Assembly: GCF_001698125.1 (NCBI RefSeq)
Contig: NZ_CP013854.1
Span: forward strand, 682,001-746,000
Origin: Pseudonocardia sp. HH130630-07
GTDB lineage: Bacteria > Actinomycetota > Actinomycetes > Mycobacteriales > Pseudonocardiaceae
DNA length: 64,000 nucleotides
Reading direction: 5' to 3'
Shown here: one piece after another, positions 21,699 to 30,325 of the stretch
How positions within the stretch are numbered: the stretch's first letter is position 1
Layout of the letters: every line of letters begins with the position of its first letter
Program-made: the position numbers and the translations under genes
Notes under the pieces: generated by a model
The model's input: only the letters and a program-made list of their open reading frames with translations
What the model was told of the DNA's origin: nothing
The model's database searches: none

Positions 21699-22783
21699 GC
21701 CACGACGCCGCCCCCGAGTCGGGGCTGCCCGCCACGACCGGCCCGGGGTCCGCCCGCGACGCCGAGATGTTCCAGGGCGGCCGGCGCCGGCGCCGGCGGG
21801 GCGGGGGTGGCGGCCGCGGCGAGCAGTCGATGGTCCCCGAGGCCGAGTTCTCCTCGTACTACGGCCGCGCCGTGCTCAAGCCGCCGGTGTGGGAGCACAA
21901 GATCGCCTACTACCTGTTCTGCGGCGGGCTCGCGGCCGGGACCGCGGTGGTGGGCGCGGGCGCCGACCTGACCGGGCGGCCCGCGCTGCGCCGCGCGAGC
22001 CGGGCCGGTGCGCTCGGCGGGCTGGTGGCGAGCACCTACTTCCTGGTCTCGGACCTGGGCCGCCCGGAGCGGTTCCACCACATGCTGCGGGTCGCCAAGC
22101 CGACGTCCCCGATGAGCGTCGGCACCTGGATCCTCGCCGTGTTCGGCCCGGCCGCCGGTCTGGCCGGCGCCGCCGAGGTGATCCCGGCGCTCCCGCCGCG
22201 GCTGCGCCGCTCCTGGCCGGTCCGGCTGATGGGCGCGCTCGCCCGGCCCGCGGGGCTCGGCGCCGCCGTGACCGCTCCCGCCCTGTGCACCTACACGGCG
22301 GTGCTGTTCTCCCACACCGCCGTCCCCGGCTGGAACGAGGTGCGCGACGAGCTGCCGTTCGTCTTCGCCGGTTCGGCGGCGGCCAGCGGCGGCGGTTTCG
22401 GCATGCTGACGACGCCGGTCCGTGAGGCCGGACCGGCCCGGGCCTTCGCGGTGCTCGGGGCCGCCGGTGAGCTGGTCGCGGGCAAGATCATGGAACGCCG
22501 GATGGGCATCATCCGCGAGGCCTACGAGCACGGACACGCCGGGAAGCTCCGCAAGGGCTCGGAGGCCGCCACACTCGCCGGGCTGGCGGGAACGCTGCTC
22601 CTCGGGCGGCGGTCCCGGGCCGGGGCCGCGGTGTCCGGGCTGGCGCTGCTGGCCGGGAGCCTGCTGCAGCGGCTCAGTGTGTTCGAGGCGGGCGTGGAGA
22701 CGACGAAGGACCCGCGCTACGTCGTCGTCCCGCAGCGGGAGCGGCTCGAGGAGCGGCGCCGGGCCGAGGCCGCGGGGAGCTGA
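21695..22783 (+). CDS. NrfD/PsrC-like membrane subunit of formate dehydrogenase
   Basis: A 362-aa integral membrane protein. After a disordered, Arg/Gly-rich N-terminus (about 1-50) come about eight hydrophobic segments typical of the NrfD/polysulfide-reductase family (WEHKIAYYLFCGGLAAGTAV; TSPMSVGTWILAVFGP). Such subunits pass electrons between the FeS subunit and the quinone pool without heme. The formate dehydrogenase is therefore probably menaquinone-linked on the cytoplasmic face. ATG at 21695 overlaps the fdhB stop (ATGA). fdhD and Moco or Sec genes are absent here. Confidence 0.88.
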   Translation: MSHDAAPESGLPATTGPGSARDAEMFQGGRRRRRRGGGGGRGEQSMVPEAEFSSYYGRAVLKPPVWEHKIAYYLFCGGLAAGTAVVGAGADLTGRPALRRASRAGALGGLVASTYFLVSDLGRPERFHHMLRVAKPTSPMSVGTWILAVFGPAAGLAGAAEVIPALPPRLRRSWPVRLMGALARPAGLGAAVTAPALCTYTAVLFSHTAVPGWNEVRDELPFVFAGSAAASGGGFGMLTTPVREAGPARAFAVLGAAGELVAGKIMERRMGIIREAYEHGHAGKLRKGSEAATLAGLAGTLLLGRRSRAGAAVSGLALLAGSLLQRLSVFEAGVETTKDPRYVVVPQRERLEERRRAEAAGS

Positions 22784-22878
22784 CCCGGCTCGTCGCCCCG
22801 CGGTGTGCCCCCGGTGGCCTAGCCTGACCGGAGGGGGACGGCCGCGGATCATCGTGCGGCCGGGAGGGGGCGGGGCCG

Positions 22879-23898
22879 ATGACGAGCAGGATCGTGCGTG
22901 GCCCGTCCATGGTCGACGTCGCCCGGCTCGCGGGGGTGTCGCACCAGACCGTGTCGCGCGTCCTCAACGACCACCCGAACGTCCGTGCCGGCACCCGCAC
23001 CCGGGTCCGGTCGGCGATCGCGGAGCTCGGCTACCGGCCCAACCGGGCGGCACGCACGCTGGTCACCGGCCGTGACAGGACGATCGGGGTCGTCGCGCCG
23101 AGGTCCACTGAGTTCGGTCCGGTGTCGCTGCTCGCCGCTTTCGAGGATCATCTCGCCGAGGCCGGCTTCGACGTCACCGTGGTGCGGGCGCACGAGCGGG
23201 ACGACGCCTCGGTGGGGGCCGGGATCGGGCGGCTGCTGGACTCGCAGGTGGCCGGCATCCTCGTCATCGCCCCACTGGTGTCGACCGCCGTGCCGGCGGA
23301 CGAGGTCACCGCCGACGTCCCGCTCGTGGTGGTCGGCGGCGATCCCGCCCGCCCGCAGCTCCGGTCCTCGGTCGACCAGTTCGAAGGCGGCCGGCTCGCG
23401 ACCGCACACCTGCTCGGCCTCGGCCACCGCACGGTGTGGCACGTCGGCGGGCCCGCCGAGTACCACGACGCGGCGCAGCGGGCCGAGGGCTGGCGAGCGG
23501 CGCTACACGCCGCCGGGTCCGAGATCCCACCGGTGGTTCCCGGGGACTGGAGCGCCGGCGCCGGGCACGTGGCCGGTCACTTGCTGGCCCGGATGCCGGA
23601 GGTCACCGCGGTGTTCGCCGCTAACGACGCCCTAGCCACCGGACTGCTGCACGCCTTCCACGAACTCGGCCGAGCAGTGCCGGGCGAGGTGAGTGTCGTC
23701 GGTTTCGACGACGCCCCGTCCTCGGCGCACCTCATCCCACCGCTGACCACGGTCCGGCCGGACTTCGGGGCCGTGGCCGGTGAGGTTCTCGATCTGCTGC
23801 TGAGCGACCTGCACCAGCGTGGGCGGGGGACCACCGAGGATCGCCGTGTCGCCCCGGTGCTCGTGCCCCGTTCTACTACGGCGCCACCGCAGCGTTAG
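22879..23898 (+). CDS. LacI-family transcriptional regulator of the sugar operon
   Basis: A 339-aa repressor with the N-terminal HTH and hinge (SMVDVARLAGVSHQTVSRVL, about 12-35; SAIAELGYRPNRAARTLVT) and a periplasmic-binding-protein-like sensor domain to the C-terminus. ATG 22879 follows GGGAGGGGG. It converges on the sugar transport operon with 21 bp between stops. A LacI-type operator lies in the promoter of that operon at 28.3 kb, its likely target. The inducer sugar is not identifiable. Confidence 0.93.
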   Translation: MTSRIVRGPSMVDVARLAGVSHQTVSRVLNDHPNVRAGTRTRVRSAIAELGYRPNRAARTLVTGRDRTIGVVAPRSTEFGPVSLLAAFEDHLAEAGFDVTVVRAHERDDASVGAGIGRLLDSQVAGILVIAPLVSTAVPADEVTADVPLVVVGGDPARPQLRSSVDQFEGGRLATAHLLGLGHRTVWHVGGPAEYHDAAQRAEGWRAALHAAGSEIPPVVPGDWSAGAGHVAGHLLARMPEVTAVFAANDALATGLLHAFHELGRAVPGEVSVVGFDDAPSSAHLIPPLTTVRPDFGAVAGEVLDLLLSDLHQRGRGTTEDRRVAPVLVPRSTTAPPQR

Positions 23899-23919
23899 CC
23901 GCGCCGCCAGCCCGGCATG

Positions 23920-24834
23920 TCACTGTCCGCCGAGACCGGTGGTCGCGATGCCCTTGACGATCTGACGCTGGAAGAACATGAACACGATCAGCAGCGGCGC
24001 CGCCGCGATCACCGCAGTGGCCATGCTCCTGGCGTAGTTCACGCCGTAGGCGTTCTGCACGGTCCCGACCCCGACCGGCATGGTCATCTGCGCGGGGTCG
24101 TTGGTGATGAGGAACGGCCACAGGAAGTTGTTCCAGGACCCGATGAAGGTGAAGATCGCGACCGCGACGAGGATCGACCGGGACAGCGGGAGCACGATGG
24201 TCCAGAACACCCGCAGGTGCGACGCGCCGTCGATGTAGGCGGCCTCCTCGAGCTCGCGCGGCACCATGTCGAAGAACCGCGTGAGGATGACGACGTTCAC
24301 CGGGACGACGATCTGCGGCAGCACGATCCCCCAGATGTTGTCCACGAGGCCGAACGTCTGCATCTGCGAGTACAGCGGGATGACCAGGAGCTGCGCCGGG
24401 ACCATGATCGCCGCGAGGGTGAGGACCTGGAGCAGCCGGCGCCCGGCGAAGTCGAGCCGGGACAACGCATACGCCGCCAGCGCCGAGATCACCACCGCGA
24501 GCACCGTCACCAAGGTGGACGACAGCAGGCTGTTGACCAGCCAGGTCGGCAGTCCCCCGGCCTGCAGCACCGAGACGTAGTGCTCCAGGGTGAACCCGTC
24601 GGACGGCCACACCCGCAGCGGTACCGACGCGGCGTCGTCCTCGGTCTTGAGCGAGGTCAGAAGACCCCACAGCAGCGGGACGAACCAGCTGGCCGCCAGG
24701 ACGACGAGCACGAGGGCGACCATCACCCGGAACGCTGTCGAGGTTCCGAGCAGGCGGGCGCTCGAGCGCCTGCGCTCCTCGCGTCGCGCGGCCCGGGAGC
24801 CGGCGTCGGGGGCGGTCGTGTCGAGGAGGCTCAT
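23920..24834 (-). CDS. Sugar ABC transporter permease (MalG-like)
   Basis: A 304-aa permease with six hydrophobic segments and the EAA loop (ELEEAAYIDGASHLRVFWTI, about 212-231) that contacts the ATPase. It forms a heterodimer with the upstream permease to import a carbohydrate. ATG at 24834 overlaps the stop of the preceding gene (ATGA). The first 25 residues are charged and cytoplasmic. No ATPase gene is in the cluster, so a shared MsiK-type ATPase is expected. Confidence 0.93.
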   Translation of the reverse strand: MSLLDTTAPDAGSRAARREERRRSSARLLGTSTAFRVMVALVLVVLAASWFVPLLWGLLTSLKTEDDAASVPLRVWPSDGFTLEHYVSVLQAGGLPTWLVNSLLSSTLVTVLAVVISALAAYALSRLDFAGRRLLQVLTLAAIMVPAQLLVIPLYSQMQTFGLVDNIWGIVLPQIVVPVNVVILTRFFDMVPRELEEAAYIDGASHLRVFWTIVLPLSRSILVAVAIFTFIGSWNNFLWPFLITNDPAQMTMPVGVGTVQNAYGVNYARSMATAVIAAAPLLIVFMFFQRQIVKGIATTGLGGQ

Positions 24835-25760
24835 GACGACGGTCCCTTCCGCGACCGCAGCGCCCACACGGCGGACACCGCGACCACGACGACGAAGAAG
24901 ATGAACGAGATCGCCGCGCCGTAGCCGATGCGGTACCCGGCGAACCCGACGTCGTAGACGTACTCCAGGATCGGCCGGGTCGAGCCGTTGGGACCGCCCT
25001 TGACCAGCAGGTAGATCTGATCGAACACCTTCATGGAGGCCAGCAGCTGCAGGAGCACGACCAGGCTCGTCGTCGGGCGCAGCATCGGCAGGGTGATCGC
25101 CCACGTCCGGCGCAGTGGTCCGGCCCCGTCCAGCGCCGCGGCCTCGTACAGCTGCTCGGGGATCGCCTGCAGCGCGGCGACGTAGAGTAGGAAGTTGAAC
25201 CCTACCGTCCACCAGACGGTCAGGATCGCGATCGACCGCATCGCCACCGATTCCTCGGAGGTCCAGCCGACGGCGTCGATGCCGGCCAGCCCGAGGACGG
25301 TGTTGGCCAGGCCCGCCTCGCTCTGGTAGATCCACCCCCACAACGTGGTGACGACCGAGGACGCCAGCAGGAACGGCCCGAAGAAGGCCAGCCGCCACAC
25401 CCACTGCCCCGGAAGACCCGCCGACACCAGGACGGCGAGGAGCAACGCCACCGCGACGAGCGGGATCACCGTGATCACGGTGAAGAACACGGTGTTCGCG
25501 AGGGAGGCCCACATCTCGGGATCGGTGAGCGCCTCGGTGTAGTTGTCGAAACCGACGAACCCACTGTTCTTACCGGTCAGGCTGGTGCCGGTGAAGCTGA
25601 GGTAGAACAGGTACAGGATCGGCCAGGCCAGGAACAGGGCGAAGGCGGCGACGTAGGGGGCGGAGAACCAGAGGCCCGTGACGGGACGGCGCCGTGGAGC
25701 CGGCCCGGCACCACGAGCCCCTCGGTCCGCCGCCACCGGAGCGGCGCTCGTGCGGGTCAT
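24831..25760 (-). CDS. Sugar ABC transporter permease (MalF/UgpA-like)
   Basis: A 309-aa permease with an arginine-rich N-terminus, six membrane segments and the EAA motif (QLYEAAALDGAGPLRRTWAI, about 203-222). It pairs with the next gene product. ATG at 25760 has AGGAGGT six bases upstream. It lies 37 bp after the binding-protein gene in the same operon. Confidence 0.93.
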   Translation of the reverse strand: MTRTSAAPVAADRGARGAGPAPRRRPVTGLWFSAPYVAAFALFLAWPILYLFYLSFTGTSLTGKNSGFVGFDNYTEALTDPEMWASLANTVFFTVITVIPLVAVALLLAVLVSAGLPGQWVWRLAFFGPFLLASSVVTTLWGWIYQSEAGLANTVLGLAGIDAVGWTSEESVAMRSIAILTVWWTVGFNFLLYVAALQAIPEQLYEAAALDGAGPLRRTWAITLPMLRPTTSLVVLLQLLASMKVFDQIYLLVKGGPNGSTRPILEYVYDVGFAGYRIGYGAAISFIFFVVVVAVSAVWALRSRKGPSS

Positions 25761-25797
25761 CGCACCTCCTGTGGCTCGTGGTGACGGACGGTCGGTC

Positions 25798-27111
25798 TCA
25801 CAGCGGATTGTCGACGGCGAGCATCGCCGTGATGTCGTCGAGCATCGCGGCGGACGTCGCGAGCGGGTCCGTGCGGCCCACGAACCCCTCGATGAGGCGG
25901 GACGACATCCGGTCCTGGAAGTCGCTGCCCCCGCCGGCGAACCACAGCGGTGGGTCCAGCACCACGCTCTCCGCGGCAGCCGCGTAACTGCTCTGCAGCG
26001 TCATCGACCGGTAGGCCGGCGTCCGGGTGAGGGGCTCGTAGCCGGGGACGTGACCGCCCTCCGCCCAGGTCAGTCCCTCCTTCACCAGCTCCGTGGCCAG
26101 CTGCTGGGACCGGGCGAGCCGCTCCGGGTCGACGTCGGACCGGGACGGCAGGACGAACGCGTGGGAGTCCGCGTAGGTCGCGGCCCGGCCGAACATCGTC
26201 GGCATCGGGGAGCCGGCGAGCCGCGGGAGCGCCTCCGCGAAGCTCGGCATCTCCCACTCCCCGGAGAGCGTCATCCCGGCCCGGCCCGCGCTGAACGCGG
26301 AGACCCCCGCGTCGTAGTCGAGGGTCGTCGACATCACCGTGTCGTCCATCGCCCCGGCGACGAACGCGATCACCGACGCGGCCGCGTCGACGTCCCACTC
26401 CGCAGCCGTACCGGTCTCGAACCGGTACGGCCCGCCGGTCTGGTTGTAGAGGCCCCAGAACAGCCGCCAGGCCTGCGCCTTGTCGTTGACGAACCCGAAG
26501 GCACAACCGATGTTCCCGGTCACCTCGGCCAGCTTGCGGTTCACCTCGACGAACTGCTCGGCCGACCGGATCGATGGCATCCGGCCGTCGGTGCCGAGCA
26601 ACCCGGCCCGCTCGGCGAGATCGAGGTTGTAGAACGCGACGAACGGGTGCGTGTCGAGCGGGATCGCGTAGACGTGGTCGTCGACGGTGGCACTGCTCCA
26701 CAACGCCTCGGTCGAGGTCGCCGCCGACACGCCGTTACGGGCGAGCAGATCGGGGTCGAACGGCTGCAGCAGCCCCGACGGTGCGTACCCGCCGAGCCGG
26801 GACATGTGCATCACGGCGAGATCGGGGGGCTCGTCACCGGCGGTCGCCATGGCGAGCTTGGTGTAATAGGCCGCGCCCCACTCCAGGCACACGTCGACGA
26901 CGGTGAGGCCGGGATCCCGCGAGCGCGCCGCATCGAGCATGGACAGGAACTTCTCGCCGTCGGCTCCGCTGAACAGGTGCCACAGCTGCAACGGGCGACC
27001 TGCCCCGCCGCCGGCTCCGCACCCGGCGAGCACCGGGCCCGCCACCATCGCGGCGGCGACCCCGCCGAGTCCCCGCAGTACCGAGCGCCTCCCGACCGGC
27101 CTCTGGCTCAA
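25798..27111 (-). CDS. Extracellular sugar-binding lipoprotein of ABC transporter
   Basis: A 437-aa solute-binding protein of the family 1 (MalE/UgpB) type. The N-terminus has twin arginines (R8 R9 in VGRRSVLRGLGG) followed by a hydrophobic stretch and lipobox LAGC (C31), so it is probably a Tat-exported lipoprotein. LWHLFSGADGEKF opens the mature fold. TTG at 27111 is the start, supported by AAGGAG six bases upstream. It supplies substrate to the two permeases that follow. Confidence 0.92.
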   Translation of the reverse strand: MSQRPVGRRSVLRGLGGVAAAMVAGPVLAGCGAGGGAGRPLQLWHLFSGADGEKFLSMLDAARSRDPGLTVVDVCLEWGAAYYTKLAMATAGDEPPDLAVMHMSRLGGYAPSGLLQPFDPDLLARNGVSAATSTEALWSSATVDDHVYAIPLDTHPFVAFYNLDLAERAGLLGTDGRMPSIRSAEQFVEVNRKLAEVTGNIGCAFGFVNDKAQAWRLFWGLYNQTGGPYRFETGTAAEWDVDAAASVIAFVAGAMDDTVMSTTLDYDAGVSAFSAGRAGMTLSGEWEMPSFAEALPRLAGSPMPTMFGRAATYADSHAFVLPSRSDVDPERLARSQQLATELVKEGLTWAEGGHVPGYEPLTRTPAYRSMTLQSSYAAAAESVVLDPPLWFAGGGSDFQDRMSSRLIEGFVGRTDPLATSAAMLDDITAMLAVDNPL

Positions 27112-27175
27112 CTCGAACTCCTTCGTTCGCGGTGCGCGGCTCTCCTGCCGGCGACGTGGGGCCGAGGCGCCCCGG

Positions 27176-28285
27176 CTACCCCGTACCGGTGCGCAGGAGG
27201 ATGCGGCTGCGGTAGGTGTTCCCCGGCCGGAGCTCGGTGGACGGGTAGTCCGCCCGGTTCGGGGCGTCCGGGAAGTCCTGCGGTTCGAGGCAGAAGGCAG
27301 CGCCGCGGGTCGCGGGCCCGCCGCCGGGGAACCGCACGGTGCCGTCCAGCATGTTCCCGGAGTAGAACTGGACGCCGGGCCGGTCGGTGAACACCGTCAT
27401 CGCGCGACCCGACGGCCGGTCGACGACCCGGGCCGCCGCACGGAGACCGTCGACGACCGGTCCCTCGTCGTTGAGCACGAACGTGTGGTCGAACCCTCCG
27501 GCGACCTCCAGCTGCGGGTGGCCGGACGCGAGGCGGTCGCTCATGCGCACCGGGACGCGCAGGTCGAACGGCGTGCCGACGACCGGGGCCGGTGCACCGG
27601 GCAACGGGATCAGGCGGGTGTCGACCGGGAGGTAGTGGTCGCACCAGAGGGTCACGTCGCAGTCCTCCACCCCGCGTCCGCCGAGGGTGAAGTAGGTGTG
27701 GTTCGTCAGGTTCACCACCGTCGGCGCATCGGTGACGACGATGAACTCGACGAGGACGTCCGTGTCCGTCACCGTGTAGGCGACCGTGATGTCGAGGGTG
27801 CCGGGATAGCCGCCGGCACCGGCCGGGCTGGTGTGGGCGCACACCACGGTCCGGCCGCCCGGGACGTCGTGCACCGCACCGATCCGGAAATCGACGTGGT
27901 CGAGCCCGGCGCTCCCGCCGTGCAGCGACGCCCCGGCCTCGTTGCGGTCCAGCCGGTGCTCCCGGCCGGCCAGCCGGAAGCGCCCGTCGCTGATGCGGTT
28001 GGCATAGCGGCCGACGGTCGCGCCGCGGTACGCGGTGTCGGTCCGCGGGTCGGCACAGCCGAGCACCACGTCGCCGAGCCGGCCATGGCGGTCGGGTGCC
28101 CGCAACGCGGCGAGGCGTGCTCCGTGCGGGTCGACGACCGCCTCGATCGCACCGCCCGGGACGCGGAGGAGTACGGCACCCGGCGCGGACCGGTCAGCGC
28201 GCGGCGGCCGGACGGCGCCGGGGCGGGAGGCCGGCGAGGAGCTGCCGTGGCCGGCCGCGTCCGGGATCACACCGGAGTGATCCAT
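27176..28285 (-). CDS. galM: Aldose 1-epimerase
   Basis: A 369-aa galactose-mutarotase-family enzyme interconverting alpha and beta anomers of aldoses. Visible landmarks are GRYANRISDGRF, LHGG, NLTNHTYFTLGG (catalytic His region), GFDHTFVLND (Asp) and CLEPQDFPDAPNR (catalytic Glu). ATG at 28285 has AGGAGGT upstream; the frame extends further but without coding character. First gene of the sugar operon, ahead of the binding protein by 64 bp. This suggests the transported sugar is, or releases, a free aldose such as galactose, glucose or xylose. Confidence 0.92.
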   Translation of the reverse strand: MDHSGVIPDAAGHGSSSPASRPGAVRPPRADRSAPGAVLLRVPGGAIEAVVDPHGARLAALRAPDRHGRLGDVVLGCADPRTDTAYRGATVGRYANRISDGRFRLAGREHRLDRNEAGASLHGGSAGLDHVDFRIGAVHDVPGGRTVVCAHTSPAGAGGYPGTLDITVAYTVTDTDVLVEFIVVTDAPTVVNLTNHTYFTLGGRGVEDCDVTLWCDHYLPVDTRLIPLPGAPAPVVGTPFDLRVPVRMSDRLASGHPQLEVAGGFDHTFVLNDEGPVVDGLRAAARVVDRPSGRAMTVFTDRPGVQFYSGNMLDGTVRFPGGGPATRGAAFCLEPQDFPDAPNRADYPSTELRPGNTYRSRILLRTGTG

Positions 28286-28324
28286 TGCTGACCTCCTGTG
28301 GCGCTTCGCGGCGGGAGCGGTGAT

Positions 28325-28352
28325 TGTTAACGCGAACATCAACGCCTGTCAA
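28325..28352 (-). promoter_or_regulatory. Sugar-operon promoter with LacI-type operator
   Basis: On the minus strand TTGACA (28352-28347) is a consensus -35. AACAAT lies 18 nt downstream as a weak -10. Between them sits the inverted repeat TGTTAACGCGAACA (28325-28338), centred on CG. LacI-family operators have a central CG flanked by inverted arms, often TGTTAACG-like. A repressor bound here would block RNA polymerase. Confidence 0.7.
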
Positions 28353-28624
28353 TCACACTCCCAACCGCACCGGTCACTGGACCAACGGCAGTTCGAACGG
28401 CATATCGATCGGGTCCTCAAAAGATGTGATCGTTCTACTCGTTTCGATCGGATCTCGCGAACGACTCCGCAGCCGGCCTCCCGGCCGTCCGCACCGGGGA
28501 GGGGCAACGGCACGGTGACCGGATCCGGCGGTGACGTCACCGGTACCCGCACGGGGTGACCGGGGCCGGAACCACGTTCCCGTTCGACGCGCGCCGCCGC
28601 ACCCGCGTTCCTAGGCTCGGGCCC
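28353..28624. other. Intergenic region upstream of mycothione reductase
   Basis: This stretch is visibly less GC-rich than its surroundings up to about 28,470. No frame in it looks coding. It contains the upstream part of the sugar-operon promoter and, at 28612-28617, the TAGGCT box of mtr. A decayed gene fragment cannot be excluded. Confidence 0.5.
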
Positions 28625-29989
28625 GTGACGCACCACGACCTCGCCGTCATCGGCACCGGATCCGGCAACACGATCGTCGACCACCGGTTCGCCGGGCTCG
28701 ACGTCGTCCACGTCGAGGCGACCCGGTTCGGCGGCACCTGCCTCAACGTCGGCTGCATCCCGACGAAGATGCTCGCCTACGCCGCCGAGGTCGCCGAGAC
28801 GGTGCGGACGGCGTCGCGGTTCGGGATCGACGCTCGCATCGAGGGGGTCCGCTGGCCCGACATCCGGGACCGGGTCTTCGGCCGGCTGGACCCGATCGGC
28901 GACGAGGGCCGGGACCACCGCCGCGAGCACGGCACCGTGCACGACGGCTACGCCCGCTTCACCGGGCCGCGGGCCATGGCCGTCGACCTGCACGGGGGCG
29001 GGACCGCCGAGTTCACCGCCGACCGGATCGTGCTGGCCACCGGGGGCCGGCCGCTCGTGCCACCGCCGGTCGCGGAGTCCGGCGTCCCGTTCGACACCTC
29101 GGACACGATCATGCGGATCGACGAGCTGCCCCGGCACCTCGCGGTGATCGGCGGCGGCTACATCGCCGCCGAGCTCGCGCACGTCTTCGGCGGGCTCGGC
29201 TGCGAGGTCACCGTCGTCGAGGCGTCGGAGACGCTGCTGGGCGGGATGGACGAGACCGTCGTGGAGCGGTTCACCGCCGCCGTCCGGGAGCGGTTCACCG
29301 TTCACACCGGGCGCTCGGTGGAGAAGGTCACCGGCGGCGCCGGTGACGTCCGGCTGCACCTCGACGACGGCACCGAGATCCGGGCGGACCGGCTGCTCGT
29401 CGCCGCCGGGCGCGCCGCGAACAGCGACCGCCTCGACACCGGGCTCGGCGGCGTCGCCACCCGCGACGACGGCCGGATCCAGGTCGACGAGTACGGCCGG
29501 ACCACCGCGGACGGCGTCTGGGCCCTCGGCGACGCCTGCACCGGGCACCCGCTCAAGCACGTCGCGAACCACGAGGCCGCCGTCGTCGCGCACAACCTCG
29601 CGAACCCAGACGACCTGCGGGCCTTCGACCACACCGCCGTCCCCGCCGCGGTGTTCACCACCCCGCAGATCGGCACCGTGGGCCGGACCGAGCAGCAGTG
29701 CCGCGAGGACGGCCTGGAGTACCGGGTGGGTCTGCACGACTACGCCGACGTCGCCTACGGCTGGGCGATGGAGGACCGGCACGGCTTCTGCAAGGTCCTG
29801 ACCGCGCCGGACGGGACGCTGCTCGGGGCGCACCTGCTCGGCCCGCAGGCGTCCACACTGGTGCAGCAGCTGGTGCAGGCCATGGCGCTCGGTGCCGGGG
29901 CGGGACGGCTCGCGGACGTGCAGTACTGGATCCACCCGGCGCTCAGCGAGGTCGTCGAGAACGCGCTGCGGGACGCGGCCGAGGGGTAG
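28625..29989 (+). CDS. mtr: Mycothione reductase
   Basis: A 454-aa flavoprotein disulfide reductase that regenerates mycothiol from mycothione with NADPH. It has the FAD motif IGTGSGNTI, the redox pair GGTCLNVGCIPTKM, the NADPH motif VIGGGYIAAELAHVF, the FAD motif VWALGDACTG and the C-terminal YWIHPALSEVVENAL carrying the His-Glu base. GSGN instead of GxGxxG-A is characteristic of Mtr. GTG at 28625 follows TAGGCT by 7 nt with no ribosome site, so it is probably leaderless. Mycothiol is confined to actinobacteria, a useful taxonomic marker. Confidence 0.94.
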   Translation: MTHHDLAVIGTGSGNTIVDHRFAGLDVVHVEATRFGGTCLNVGCIPTKMLAYAAEVAETVRTASRFGIDARIEGVRWPDIRDRVFGRLDPIGDEGRDHRREHGTVHDGYARFTGPRAMAVDLHGGGTAEFTADRIVLATGGRPLVPPPVAESGVPFDTSDTIMRIDELPRHLAVIGGGYIAAELAHVFGGLGCEVTVVEASETLLGGMDETVVERFTAAVRERFTVHTGRSVEKVTGGAGDVRLHLDDGTEIRADRLLVAAGRAANSDRLDTGLGGVATRDDGRIQVDEYGRTTADGVWALGDACTGHPLKHVANHEAAVVAHNLANPDDLRAFDHTAVPAAVFTTPQIGTVGRTEQQCREDGLEYRVGLHDYADVAYGWAMEDRHGFCKVLTAPDGTLLGAHLLGPQASTLVQQLVQAMALGAGAGRLADVQYWIHPALSEVVENALRDAAEG

Positions 29990-30025
29990 CGGAACACCCC
30001 GGCGTCGCGGACGGTTGATCCCGGC

Positions 30026-30325
30026 ATGTCGGACACCGAGCAGCCGGTCGTCACCCACGACCCCGTGCGCCGCCGTTACGAGATCGCCCTGGGCGGCGAG
30101 CGCGTGGGACTCGCCGCCTACACCGAGGACGGCGACCGGCGGATCTTCCACCACACCGAGGTCGACCCCGCGCTGCGTGGACGCGGCCTCGCCTCGACCC
30201 TGGTCGGGTTCGCCCTGACCGACACCCGCGACGCCGGGTGGCGGATCGTTCCGCAGTGCCCGTACGTGCAGCACTGGATCGCCTCGCACGAGGGGTTCGC
30301 GGACCGTGTGGAGGAGAGCGCATGA
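30026..30325 (+). CDS. Small GNAT-fold N-acetyltransferase (YjdJ type)
   Basis: A 99-aa minimal acetyltransferase domain with the acetyl-CoA loop (VDPALRGRGLASTLVGFALT) and CPYVQHWIASHEGF near the C-terminus. This pattern belongs to the YjdJ/GCN5-like small family. Substrate unknown. Its stop overlaps the pirin gene start (ATGA), so the two are coupled. Confidence 0.85.
   Translation: MSDTEQPVVTHDPVRRRYEIALGGERVGLAAYTEDGDRRIFHHTEVDPALRGRGLASTLVGFALTDTRDAGWRIVPQCPYVQHWIASHEGFADRVEESA

Noticed and set aside
28320-28559. A gene in the AT-richer gap before mycothione reductase
   Set aside because: The frame begins inside the sugar-operon operator and shows no domain or consistent codon use.
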